From: Sphagnum magellanicum | Lineage: Eukaryota; Streptophyta; Sphagnopsida; Sphagnales; Sphagnaceae | Direction of reading: 5' to 3' | Length of the DNA stretch: 64,000 nucleotides | Assembly: GCA_021904315.1 (NCBI GenBank) | Contig: CM038909.1 | Span: 21,924,212 to 21,988,211 of the forward strand | Shown here: positions 25,397 through 35,649 of the stretch, in pieces | Layout: every line of letters begins with the position of its first letter | How positions within the stretch are numbered: position 1 is the stretch's first letter | Position numbers and translations under genes: made by a program | The notes under the pieces: generated by a model | The model's database searches: none | What the model was told of the DNA's origin: nothing | The model's input: only the letters and a program-made list of their open reading frames with translations

Positions 25397-25842
25397 TAGG
25401 TGAAACCTAGATCCACCAGCTAGTTCTCAAGGTTTTTGTTTGTTGAATATGATGATGCGTGTTGGGTTGAGAATTTTAGGATGACAAAGGATACATTGTT
25501 TTACATTGCCAATCAATTGAAGCCTTTAATCGCAAAGCAAGACACATCATATAAGAAATTGATTCCTATGGAAATTAGAGTGGTGTGTGCAATATACAAA
25601 CTAGCACAGGGTGTGAATTTTTTCATATGTTTTGAGCTATTTGCCATGGGCAATCAATAGTGTCTCTTGTGTTTCATGAGGTTTGTTTTCATAATCAACA
25701 AAATGTTCAAAATTTTCATATCCTAGCCATGTGGAAATGAAATGCAAGCAATGATGGCAAGTTTCAAGAATTTGTGTGGCTTACCTTTTGTAGAATCAGT
25801 GTTCCAATATATTTGCCCAGATTTAAGTGTTGCAATCTAATA
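25397..25842 (+). pseudogene. PIF/Harbinger transposase, N-terminal half, broken
   Basis: One frame reads PRSTS, a stop, FSRFLFVEYDD, then WVENFRMTKDTLFYIANQL, KPLIAKQDTSYKKLIPMEIR and VCAIYKLAQG. This matches the helix-rich N-terminal part of plant PIF/Harbinger (HARBI1-like) nucleases, which read W-FSRFL and FRMS-T---L--L-PLI-KQDT. In the same or a shifted frame PCGNEMQAMMASFKNLCGLP follows, corresponding to the WPxG...F....GLP region just before the first catalytic Asp. Two tryptophans are replaced by TAG (25421-25423, and the TAG before PCGN), and there is a stop after MGNQ. Homology ends near GLPFVESV, so the catalytic DDE core is absent. It is a dead fragment, in the same orientation as the C-terminal piece at 34165-34641. 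Confidence 0.8.
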
Positions 25843-26155
25843 GGGGAAAAAAACCTACATTTCTACTCCTATAATCCAAACATTTAAGTCTTCAATCCTA
25901 AATTTTTGTGATTTTATTGGCTCAAAAAAAAATGTCATGTAGTACATCAATTTGATGCTTACAAAAACTAAATGCAACATTCTACACAATTCTAAGTAAC
26001 TTAGCAAACTCTAGCAGGCCATGTAGCACATTAGCCCTGCCCACAAGCGCTCCAACTAGTTCGAATATAACCTGAGTAGTATAGATGAAAATGAAGACTT
26101 TTAACAAAATCAGGCCTGCCAGATGCTAGAAACAGTATATCCAAACCTAAGCACA

Positions 26156-27025
26156 TTCCCAAACGAATTTTATGACTTAACTGTGTCTGGAATAGACAAA
26201 TCAACATCATCATTTTCTTCCATTATTCCAGCTAGGGTTGGAGAACTGAAAGCATCCTCAAACTGCTGCCAGGTGAAACAAAAATGGTTGCTATCAAAAA
26301 GGAATAAAAAAAATTGACCTTCTCAAGTTCTTCTTCCACATTCTTTGCAATGTCATTCTTCTGCTCAAAAACATCATCAAGAAGCATCCTTCGTACACTA
26401 GCCCGCACAACTGCTCACAAACAAACAACAACATTCTACTCAGAATTGAAACCTGATCACATGAGGAACACATATATATATGTCTATATAGTTGCCATTT
26501 TGCTTGAACATAAGGCCTACTCATTGAAATCTGATACCGATTACATCAACTGTTTGCAACAAGGATTGCTATACTTAGCATCAAATACATATGATTTGAT
26601 TTGTTCCCGTGGATTCGTGAGCTTGTAGAAGGCATCTTCAACAGTCTCAATGTGTGCTTGATATTGCACCGATGCCACTACAGTCACAAAGACATTGTCC
26701 TGAACATCACAGACACACAAACCCCACAATTCCTACCCCTGAGCTCTGATTCATCCTCACAAGACCACTGATAAAAGATCCAAGCAAGCAGGCAGGTGGG
26801 TGGGCGGGGGAGAGGGGGAAAAAAAACAACACCAAACCTTGCTCTTGGTTTCGCATTGGACATCAAGCTGCTGGATGCGAAGGGACAGAACACCTGCAAC
26901 ATTGACACCGCAGCACCATGGACACAATGGCAACCAGGGCTAAGCACAGTACTGAATTTTCCGAATTTTTCCTTGACAGCAACAGTGGATTGGTCCACCT
27001 GGTATAAACCACACACTTGCCCCAT
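26156..27025 (-). pseudogene. Hypersensitive-induced response (HIR, SPFH/prohibitin family) pseudogene
   Basis: Minus-strand exons match plant HIR proteins: 27025-26838 ([20 protein letters not shown], then [13 protein letters not shown]), 26699-26579 ([15 protein letters not shown] ... [18 protein letters not shown]) and 26410-26319 (VRASVRRMLLDDVFEQKNDI, AKNVEEELEK). Intact HIRs are ~285-residue proteins that oligomerise at plasma-membrane microdomains. Lesions: the frame slips after PGCHC, and [20 protein letters not shown] continues one frame over. The donor of the second exon reads G|CTAAGT where G|GTAAGT is expected. The whole C-terminal half (from YGYEIVQTL onward in the family) is missing. 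Instead, an unrelated exon-like end (QFEDAFSSPTLAGIMEENDD, terminating in TAA near 26180) follows. The phases of the three exons otherwise agree, showing descent from an introned genomic copy. Confidence 0.85.
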
Positions 27026-27599
27026 GTCTCCTTCACCCCACCAGGTCTGAGATCTGCACAACACAACAACAACAACCCATTTTCAACACTCAGATGATGC
27101 ACAAAAATCTGGCATAAGTAAGAAGACTGTAAACCACATCAGTCCCAACAAAGCAAGAGAAAATAAAATAGCAGGCAATAAAACCCAAAGGTTGTTGTTT
27201 GACCCAAAGACAAAAAGAAGTCCGACACAGTCTCTGTCTGTCTTTCCTTTGGCAGGAAACAGGATTCCGAACTTTTTCCTTCCAACCCAAGGAAGAAATC
27301 TTGAAACAGATTAGTTAGAAACTCAATCAGCAACAATTTGTAAGTATTGAATCCATGATGCACTCAAAAAAGGGTGAAGACAAAGGGGATCATCAATCCT
27401 TCCTGCTTTTGTATCAATCTCGTAGCAATCCACTTATCTATATGTGAGAAGGAATAGGCATTTGAGAATCACTCACCATCTGTGGCTACCTGGTTGTCTC
27501 TGTTGAGGGGCAGGCAAAGCTTCTGTACAAGCATGGCTTTCCTTCCATCCAATTGATTTTTGTTATCAGGAATACTCCCTTCACCAATTGAAACTCTCA
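27026..27599. other. Non-coding DNA between HIR and GTD-binding pseudogenes
   Basis: This would be the upstream and 5' UTR region of the HIR copy on the minus strand. No exon of either neighbouring pseudogene is recognisable here. Confidence 0.4.
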
Positions 27600-27669
27600 C
27601 TCTTAAGTTCTGGAAGATCGACATAGTGTGTTATAACAGCAGCAGCTCTTGTTGTGCGCGGGTAGAGGA

Positions 27670-29033
27670 GGTTCTACCTACATATCTGCTGCTACAGAGG
27701 AGAGAGAGTTCTTGGAAACAAACTGGCGAAAGGAATGCTCGTCGAAGACCAATAGAAGAACTCACCAATGCTACTGAAAGCAAAAAAGCTGCTGAAGAAG
27801 AAGAACAAGAACAAGAAGACGGTGATCAATTGCACACGAAACAGTATGAGGAGCTAGAGGAACCACTTCCGCAAACCGAGCGAGAGGCGCTGACTGCGAT
27901 GTATTTGGAACTGGAGAAAGAGAGAAATGCGTCCGCGACAGCGGCAAACGAAGCCATGGGAATGATTGCGCGTCTCCAAGAAGAAAAAGCCGCAGTGCTG
28001 ATGGAAGCTAGACAGTTCCAGCAAGTGGTGGAACAGAAGTCAATGCACGATTAAGAAGTGATCGAGGGTCTGCGAGAGGTCATTGTAAGGATCGAAGAGG
28101 AGAAGCGTGAACTGGAAGAGGAAAACAAGTTCTACAGATCGATCGAGGTTACTCCGTGCGCAGATAGAGGAGAGCATACGTGCTCGAAGCATGCTGTTGC
28201 TAACCGCACCTTCCTCTTCTGCTGAAGAGAGAACAAGAAGAAGCCAAAGCCTTCTTCTTCAGAAATCGCCTTCATCAACGTCCATGTGAAAAGAAAAATT
28301 TCCTGCTAATGTAAGGCCTGTTGCAGCAGATGTCCAAGAAGAAGAACAATTGAGATTTACAGGAAGAACAATCAAGTCGAAGAAACATCTTCGGGGTCCA
28401 ATTGTTCGAGAAGAAGCATCTCCGAAACGTGGACTGCCTTAGCTGGAGGATTCGAGCATCATACCTGCGAAGGGCAGTGATGTGAACGCTACATCGTTGG
28501 CAGTTTCTCAAGTGGTACAAGCGCAAATGGACGCAATCATCGGAGGAAGAGGTAATAAGGCATTAGGGTTAGGGTTCAACAGCTGAATAGATACAGCAAC
28601 AACGAGTTCGCCCAAGGCAATGGGTGGTAACAACAAAAAGAAGCAAATTAGCAGAGCACCGGCTTTGGCAGTTTTATTTAGGACTGTTTCTGGGAGGGGG
28701 CGTTGTAGAAGGTGAGTCTGATTCAGCTCAAGTCTCCGAGATTATTTCGGCGGAGGACTTAGATAGCACCTCTGAAGAAGTTGAGAGCACCATTAGCAGC
28801 AGCAGCAATTCTGGACTTCACCGAAGATCTCGAAAGTTAGCGACGATGATGTCGGTCGATGAGAATAGTAGCCTTCTCTCAGCTGCTGCGCGTGAGAGCG
28901 ACGAAGTGCAAAAAGTGTCAGAGCTTAAGGCTACTGCACATAGCCGAATGAAACACACCCAGCCTGCAAGCACACCATCTCACTTTCAAATCCAAAAAAG
29001 CCCTCTTAGTTCAAATGTAATCTTCAACCAGGC
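27670..29033 (+). pseudogene. GTD-binding (DUF593, myosin-binding protein) pseudogene
   Basis: The frame ending at 28054 carries the coiled-coil zein-binding/GTD-binding signature: LTAMYLELEKERNASATAAN, then EAMGMIARLQEEKAAVLMEA, then RQFQQVVEQKSMHD. This domain binds class XI myosin cargo tails in plant MyoB proteins. A TAA at 28052-28054 sits where the family normally has Gln; beyond it the same frame continues with EVIEGLREVIVRIEEEKREL and EEENKFYR, so the stop is a nonsense change. The frame then slips near 28140 (LLRAQIEESIRA in another frame) and a third frame (28316-28587, VQEEEQLRFTGRTIKSKK) contains a TAG at 28440-28442. An acidic Ser-rich frame from about 28710 to 29033 may be the former tail. 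No membrane segment is recognisable. Several independent lesions make this a pseudogene, unless unusual splicing removes them all. Confidence 0.75.
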
Positions 29034-29992
29034 AAGCCCAAATTCTTGTTTCTTCTTCTTTTGGCGTTTCTTGTTTGTTCTCTATCATCTATTAGTATAT
29101 CTTTGGGTGCCTAATATGCTTCTTTCTTCCTGTTCTGTATCCTGCATCCATATACTCTCTGTCTGAATCCAATTCTGGAATCTATACAATCTGGTGTTTA
29201 GGCATGGCAATAACTGGAGCAGAGTCACGCATGGCTGTTCAATCTGTGCCTTGTTATCCTCATTACAGTCAACAGTCGGCTCATTATAGAGAATTTGATG
29301 AAGGTGTTTCTCCACAACTCTCTTCTACTTATCTCTGCATATAAAGATATTTTTGTGTGAGTTATTTGCTGCAATCTCAATCTGGTTCTATTCTTTTGAA
29401 TCATATCAATCAGTTGTCATGAATGCATGTGTCTTAACACCAAGAGCAGGAGTTAAGATTTCCAAGACTTCAAAGCATCTTTCACGAAAGTATCTACTAT
29501 GGCTGAGGCGAGCGACACATCTCTTGAGGCATTGCTGAAATGCATTTCCCACATGTGTCTCCATTTTCACTATCTGCTTAAAGATTGATATCTTGTTTGA
29601 GCTGTTTACACATCTCCCTTTTGTGATACCCATGAGACGTAGTTAAAAAGTTCTCTGGAAGATGCATGTTAGCCTCAAGGTTTTGTGTGCACACTGGCCT
29701 TGAACAGTCCAGGTCAAGAACAAGGTGAGTGTACATTTTTGGGTCACAAAAGTGTGCGCTGCAAGGATATTTCCTAGTTATTCACAAGTATGTCAATGGG
29801 GGATCTTAAATTTGAAAATCAACAATGCTTGAAGCCTTGGTTGGGAGATTCTGCAACTGCAACTTGACCGTATCACAGCTTGTGGAAGCTGCCATGTTCA
29901 GCATGGATCAGGCACTGTAATGTGCTTGTGATAGCTGAATGCCACTAATTCCATCTTGACATTCTCTGAAATTATGTTTTTGTGGGTTGTAG

Positions 29993-32545
29993 GTGACCAG
30001 AGTGATTTACATATCATAATCTTTGATGAGATTGATGCCATTTGCAAGGTATGTCCTTCTGGAGCCATTTTGCAGTCTTGAAATTATGGTTTTGTTACAA
30101 CAATCACTTCCTGGTTAGCACCTCTGTAGTTTGAAGCTCCTGATCTCCTACTCAGATGCAATGAGTTATTTTCCCCCAGATAATACAATCCAAGTCCCTA
30201 ATTTCGTGCAATGCCAGGATTGCATAACACTAGTAAAATGTATAGCATGGTTTTCTTGGACGTTGTCCTGACCAAATTATGTGAATGTTGGTTTCTGGGG
30301 CTGGGTAAAGTTTCCAACCCCTCTATCAGTAGTAACACTGGCATCATGGTTTTGGGTGGTGTTTTGGACATATTACAAGTCATAGAGTTGAGAATCAATT
30401 GTTGGTACTCATTCCCCTACATAGTTGGCGATTTTGAGGATCTTGTTGCCAAAACTGATGTGCACATTTCTTTGGGACACAGACTAGAGGTTCTACAAGG
30501 GATGGAACAGGAGTGCATGACAGCATTGTCAATCAGCTGCTTACAAAGGTACACACATAATGTGGACATGTGTTACCATTGCTACATTATAGGAGACCCC
30601 TAGGTCAGTTAGAAATCTTCAAGTGCTAGTTGTTCAGGTCTTCTTAATCCTGAGCTCAAACTTGCTAATTTTAAGGCAGAGTGTTCAAATCTTGGAATTG
30701 CTGGACAGATTGATGGTGTTGAAGCCCTCAACAACATTTTGCTCATTGGAATGACAAACAGAAAGGACCTCCTTGATGAGGCTCTGTTACGGTAAGTATG
30801 CTTATTTGAGTTTTCATTTCTCATGGATAGAGACTCTACAGCATTACTGTTGTGCAACAGGATAGCTGTATGTTGAATGGAACAGGGATGGGCATCCACA
30901 TGAATTCAAAGATGTTATTGCTTTGTAGAGCAACATTGGATTTTGGTTTGACCCTATATTTTGTTGCAGGCCAGGTCGTATGGAAGTGCAAATTGAGATT
31001 AGACTGCCAGATGAGAAAAGGCGGTTCCAGATCCTAAGCATCCATTCTAACAAGATGAAAGAGAACTCATTTCTCAGTGCTGATGTTGACTTGAAAGAAC
31101 TTGGTAGACTCCTTTGTTGGTCAATCTGATAATTTTGTGTGGGTTGAAATTTTAATGCATTTGTTTCATTGACTACAGGTGGTTTGTTTCATCTAGCACA
31201 CTGTTAAGGAATTATTAGACCAAATTGAAGCTAGTTCAATCAAGCTAATGCTTTCTTCAGAGGCCTCTATACTTGTGCAGTTACTGTTTAGGAAGTGGTG
31301 AGCTGGTTATGAAGCATTCTGGTTTGTGCAGCATCAAAAACAAAGAATTTTAGTGGAGCAGAGTTGGAAGGGCTGGTTAAAAGCGCAACATCTTTTGCTC
31401 TCAACAGGTTTTGTAACTTTCAAGTGACATCTTTTTCTATTTTGGGAAATTTAGATTTTGGCAAAATCAAGAATGCGTTCCCAAGCCTATCTTGCTCTAG
31501 CTTAGCAGTACCAGCAACAACCCAGTCAACTGAAATTAGAAGCAGACCAGTCCATGCTACCTTTACCACACCTCTCATGTGTTAAGCTAGTTGGTTGCTT
31601 GGATTATACACTAATTCTGACAATGTAAAGAAGCAAGTAATCAAGAGTTGCAGACACTCTTGAATTCATGGTTGCTTTCTGTTCTGCTAAGCCCAGTTCC
31701 TGCTTTGTGATTGCTTCAAGCAAGTGAGTGCTGCAGACCTTTCAAGGGAAATAGTTGAGGACAACATCAAAGTGACCATGGATGATTTCATGTCAGCTCT
31801 CAATGAGGTGAAACCTGCATTTGGTGCAGCCATCAACACTCCCGAGATGTGCAGGTTCATCTTTCCTGACTGTTTTCAAACAAATTGCTTTCAGATTGGT
31901 TTTGTGTCTAACAGCCAGTAAAGATTTTATTGCTTATGGCATGGCACTCTCATTTGTCTTGGGGGGATGTCATGTAAACACTGCAGCACTGTACTTTAGC
32001 AGGATTACTCATTCAGTTTGGGCATTACAGATTGAATGGGATGCTGGATTGTGGAGAGAGACATGCACATATTCAAAGAACAGTCATGACTTTTGTGGAG
32101 CAAGTATCATTCAAAGTGAGAGAACACCTCTGCTCACTTGCCTCCTTGAAGGACCTGGTGGCAGGTACATATCTTTTCTTGGGTGCAATCCTCTCAATGC
32201 ATTGTGAGAGGCTGCAAGAGTTCCATGCTAAGGGCAGTTGCTATGAGTTCTGTGCTGGTGCTTTTGCTTAGAAAATGCTTGAAGCATCAAGGACAGAGTC
32301 ATGCTTCAAATGTGTTTTCTCCTTCCTTCATCTTTCATAATGAGCAAGTTGCAAATATCCATATGTGAAGAGGCATTTCTGCTTGTTTGACTTGCTTCAT
32401 GCAATTAGAGTAAGTGGCAATGATTTTCAGTTTCAGCATAAGAAGTAACATGTATACTATCACATGTTTTTTACTTGCCTGCAGTGGTAAGACAGCATTG
32501 GCAGCAACTATTGGAATTGAAAGTGGTTTTCCATTCATTAAAATT
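29993..32545 (+). pseudogene. NSF (SEC18, vesicle-fusing AAA ATPase) gene fragment, truncated at both ends
   Basis: Eight exons chain in phase: 29993-30048 (DQSDLHIIIFDEIDAICK, D1 Walker B), 30483-30548 ([20 protein letters not shown]), 30709-30791 ([20 protein letters not shown], sensor 1), 30970-31103 ([19 protein letters not shown]...), 31332-31407 (KTKNFSGAELEGLVKSA), ~31729-31854 (IKVTMDDFMSALNEVKPAFG), 32031-32164 and 32485-32545 (SGKTALAATIGIESGFPFIK, D2 Walker A). NSF drives SNARE disassembly and is ~740 residues. Here the N domain, the D1 Walker A and nearly all of D2 are absent. Exon 32031-32164 is one base short of frame: GERHAHIQRTVMTFVEQV is in one frame, TPLLTCLLEGPGG in another. 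The start of the sixth exon is also shifted relative to the family. Retained introns show a DNA-level duplication, not a retrocopy. Confidence 0.9.
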
Positions 32546-33555
32546 GTAAGCTCAACTTTATCTATGCTTATGCTCCATTGTTGAGGTCTAGGTTACTCTC
32601 TTTCCTGCTTCTTTCAACCTTGGCTTGGTTTGTATCTTTTCCATGTGAGATTTGTGTGTGTGCTTGGTCCGATAAAGCAGGAAAAGACTTTCCTTCTTTG
32701 TGCTGTAGCTTTCTGAATTCTTGTTTTCTACACAGGTGTCTGACTGGGTACTTGTCTCTGACTGTGAAGATGTCTCATATCTTCAGCTGCAATTTCATAT
32801 GTTTGTCCAATGCTCTACACTCACAAGTCTACAGTGGAAACATCTTTGATAAGCTGTTTGTGTTCATCTTTGTGCACGCTCTACTTTCAGTGCTCTGTCT
32901 AGAGCAGCACAATGCTCTCAATGCATTTCAATGGACACTTCAGAGAACACCGGAGAGTTTGAGAACCCTGCATCAACCCATACACCCCAGAATTATACCT
33001 GTTCCACCCTCACATCAGGTGACTCAAGAAAAGCAAAGGCAGTTTCCAACAAGTATAGGTCAGGCTGACTTGAAAAACTGTAGGAAGTACCAGTCTCACA
33101 GACTATAGACTCAATTTGCCCAGCATTCATCTTGCAACTACATAGGAGGATCGGGTATGCGCAATCAAGCATCACCTGAGCTCAGGGTTTTGCAAGAGAG
33201 GAACATGTGGGGGCAGTCTTATGCCCTGGAGTCTTCAAGAATCTCAGAGTGTTATGGAATTCGGGAACCCAAACAAGGAAAAAGGGATAGCACTCAAGCC
33301 AGGCCATTGCAGACATTTTCTTCTTTGGCATCAATTGGTAGTCGAGGCCTGAAAAGCACCGTTCTGTTGCACAATGCTCTTTTGCTATTGCTAAACCTTG
33401 GAAAATGTTCCCACAATTTTGTAACTTTCCTTTTGGAATATGCGGTTCTTTGCCTTGTGCATGTGTTTCTTAGTGATTGTAGAGTTTTGTTGATCGATCT
33501 GTTGTTGACAAGCACTCTTGGTAATTCTAGATAGCACATTGAACAAAGCAGATGA
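32546..33555. other. Unassigned sequence downstream of the NSF fragment
   Basis: A plus-strand frame at about 32950-33106 (TPESLRTLHQPIHPRIIPVP...) and another at 33157-33534 (ASPELRVLQERNMWGQSYAL...) have fairly natural composition. They do not match the missing D2 part of NSF or any family I recognise, and they lack clear splice partners. Confidence 0.3.
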
Positions 33556-33683
33556 ACCCTAAACCCTAAACCCTAACCCTAATAATGGGACCCTAACCCT
33601 AATAGTGGGACCTTAAACCCTAACCCTAACCCTAATAGTGGACCCTAAACCCTAAACCCTAACCCTAACCCTAATAGTGGGAC
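33556..33683 (+). repeat. Interstitial telomeric repeat tract
   Basis: About 128 bp of CCCTAAA and CCCTAA units are interspersed with a short spacer (aatagtgggac or aataatgggac) that recurs at least four times. CCCTAAA is the plant telomere repeat. The interleaved spacer indicates an amplified internal array, not a fresh chromosome end. Confidence 0.9.
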
Positions 33684-34027
33684 CATGTGACACATGGCGA
33701 TTCAAACTCTCAAAATGCTCATGTTGAGACACGTGGCACATTTCGATTAGCCAAACACAAAAGACGTGGCCATTTCTTGGCCATTTGATTTAGAAAATTC
33801 AAGATCACAATCTGGTTTCCCAAATACTAGAAACCATGCCATGTGGCAACAACCCATTAGTTAATCGGAAAAAACATGGCCACTCCTTACCCACACAATT
33901 AGGAAAAACAAAATATATACAAAATGATGCCTTGTATACATAATGTATATATTGGCCCCATTGGATGAAACCATATATACTACATTTAGGCTCCATCCAC
34001 CATTTGATGATGTCATGCTGATGTAAT

Positions 34028-34156
34028 TGTCGTTTGCTACTATTTGTCGTTTGCAACTTGTCTTACGCGACTAACAGCAAAATAGTTGTAAAATGTCGCT
34101 TTCAACTAAAAATTAGTCGTAAACACTAGTCGTAAATCAAGGGATTTCTACTAGTG
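34028..34156 (+). mobile_element. Right terminus of a CACTA (EnSpm)-like transposon
   Basis: The segment ends ...aagggatttctactagtg; its reverse complement starts CACTAGTAGAAATCCC, which fits the CACTA-family terminal inverted repeat. Preceding it are short repeated subterminal motifs in both orientations (gtcgtttgc twice, gtcgctttc, gtcgtaaa twice, cgcgacta), typical of EnSpm subterminal regions. On this orientation the element body should lie to the left. I could not find the matching left end. Confidence 0.55.
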
Positions 34157-34164
34157 TAAACGTG

Positions 34165-34641
34165 CACAATAGCATGGTTTTTTTTACCACATTGAAAGTT
34201 CAAATGTTATTCCTCCTTGGGACAAAAGGTATCCTTTGATCTCTTGGATTATGACATCATATAAGGAGGAAGGACCACATACGATTATGGAGTTGTTGTA
34301 TAATAAGAAGCATAAATGTGGTAGGTTTGTTGTTGAAAACTCCTTCAACATACTCAAGAAAACATTTCAAGAGCTCCTTGGGAAGATAAATTTACATGTG
34401 ACATTTGTGCCAATGTACTCACTTATTGTTGTTTACTACATAATTTGCTACGAAACCAAGTTGATTCTCAAATTGAGATGTTGATGCACATTCTTGAATT
34501 AAAAGTTGAAAGAAACTCGCAACAAGCTCAAAATGCTGATGATCCATTGGTTATTCACATTATTGAAGGTCGAAAAATACCTAGAAACATTTTGCAAAAG
34601 TTTGCAAAAGGAGTTAACCAGTTATCTTGGACTACAACATA
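34165..34641 (+). pseudogene. PIF/Harbinger transposase, C-terminal part, broken
   Basis: The frame YPLISWIMTSYKEEG, then NKKHKCGRFVVENSFNILKK, TFQELLGK and LHVTF matches the C-terminal DDE-nuclease region of plant PIF/Harbinger proteins (GDKGYPLLPWL...; ...R..VEN.FG.LK..FR). After ICYE the frame slips, and RNQVDSQIEMLMHILELKVE continues in a second frame to a TAA at about 34641. A small indel near 34206 also disturbs the GDKGYPL motif. The middle of the nuclease, with the first catalytic Asp residues, is absent. Confidence 0.8.
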
Positions 34642-34927
34642 ATTGCACATCAATCTCGTACAAGTAATTTATAAACCCTAAACCAACTCATGCATCAAAT
34701 TACTTTTTTTCTATGAATCAAATTTGCCATCCTTACAACTAAGTTGCATCAAAACTTTGCTACTTTTCAAGTCAATTACACATCATTAGTAGTCTGTATC
34801 ATTAGTAGTAGTAGTTTTTCTATTCACATGCTTGTTTGGATCAAATCTGCCATGTCCACAACTACATTGCATCAAAACCTAAAAATCTAATATTTTGTTG
34901 TTTAGATGTGAAGATTTATCACTTTGC

Positions 34928-35640
34928 TTACATGTCATTGTTGATTTTGTCTTCTTTTGTGGGTGTAGCTTTTACATGTGTAGCTTCTATAGGTGTAGTT
35001 GATGATTCAATGTTGTTGAATGGCTTTTCATGCGCCATATGAACATTACTATTTACCTTACATTTCCCTCTTGCAAATGCCATGTTCAAAACATTGGATA
35101 ACCCAACATTTGCATTCACCATGGTTGTTTAAGTATCATTCAAAACCTTGTCTCTTGTTTTGAAATAATTAAGTTGTTTGTCCATCATGAGCTCTTAGGT
35201 TTTGGATCTTTTCTTTTCAATGCGGTCTAATGTCTGCAATAACATTCAAATGTTCTTCTTAGTCATTTTTGCCATGATCTTATGGGTAGAGGAATAAGTT
35301 CTCTTTATTCTTGTACTTCTAGTTGATCAAATTGTTGTTCTTTCAATTCCCTTTCCAACTCCCTTGTTCACTAACTTGGGTGTTTCTTGATTTTGTCCAA
35401 GTTTAATGTGTGTAGGTAATTTAATTGTTGTGGTGTGTGCAGGTTGGTGGACTCTTATAATGTGTGAAGGTTGTTGGATTATTGCAGGTTGTGTGGGACT
35501 TTGTTGAACTTTGTGCAATTTCATTGGTGTTGTTAAGTCTTGTTCTCCTTTGTTAATAAGTGAAAAGGAGATTGTTTTACCTAGAGTTGGGATTAGAGTT
35601 ATAACATTTGCAGCAGTTAACATAAACATCTAGCCATCAT
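34928..35640 (-). pseudogene. Broken transposon-type ORF, possibly the accessory ORF1 of the Harbinger element
   Basis: Read on the minus strand, a protein-like frame continues across several stops: an N-terminal part with PTQPAIIQQPSHIIRVHQPA, a middle with LLQTLDRIEKKRSK and MMDKQLNYFKTRDKVLNDT, and an end with TTMVNANVGLSNVLNMAFAR. Two stops are TAA where Gln is plausible. PIF/Harbinger elements usually carry a second DNA-binding ORF next to the transposase, which suits the position and the opposite strand, but no Myb/SANT motif is recognisable. Confidence 0.35.
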
Positions 35641-35649
35641 CAATGATTG

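Noticed and set aside
32578-33108. 176-codon ORF downstream of the NSF fragment, tested as the missing D2 exons.
   Set aside because: No D2 motifs (second Walker B, sensor or the LLVLLKR region) appear in any frame.
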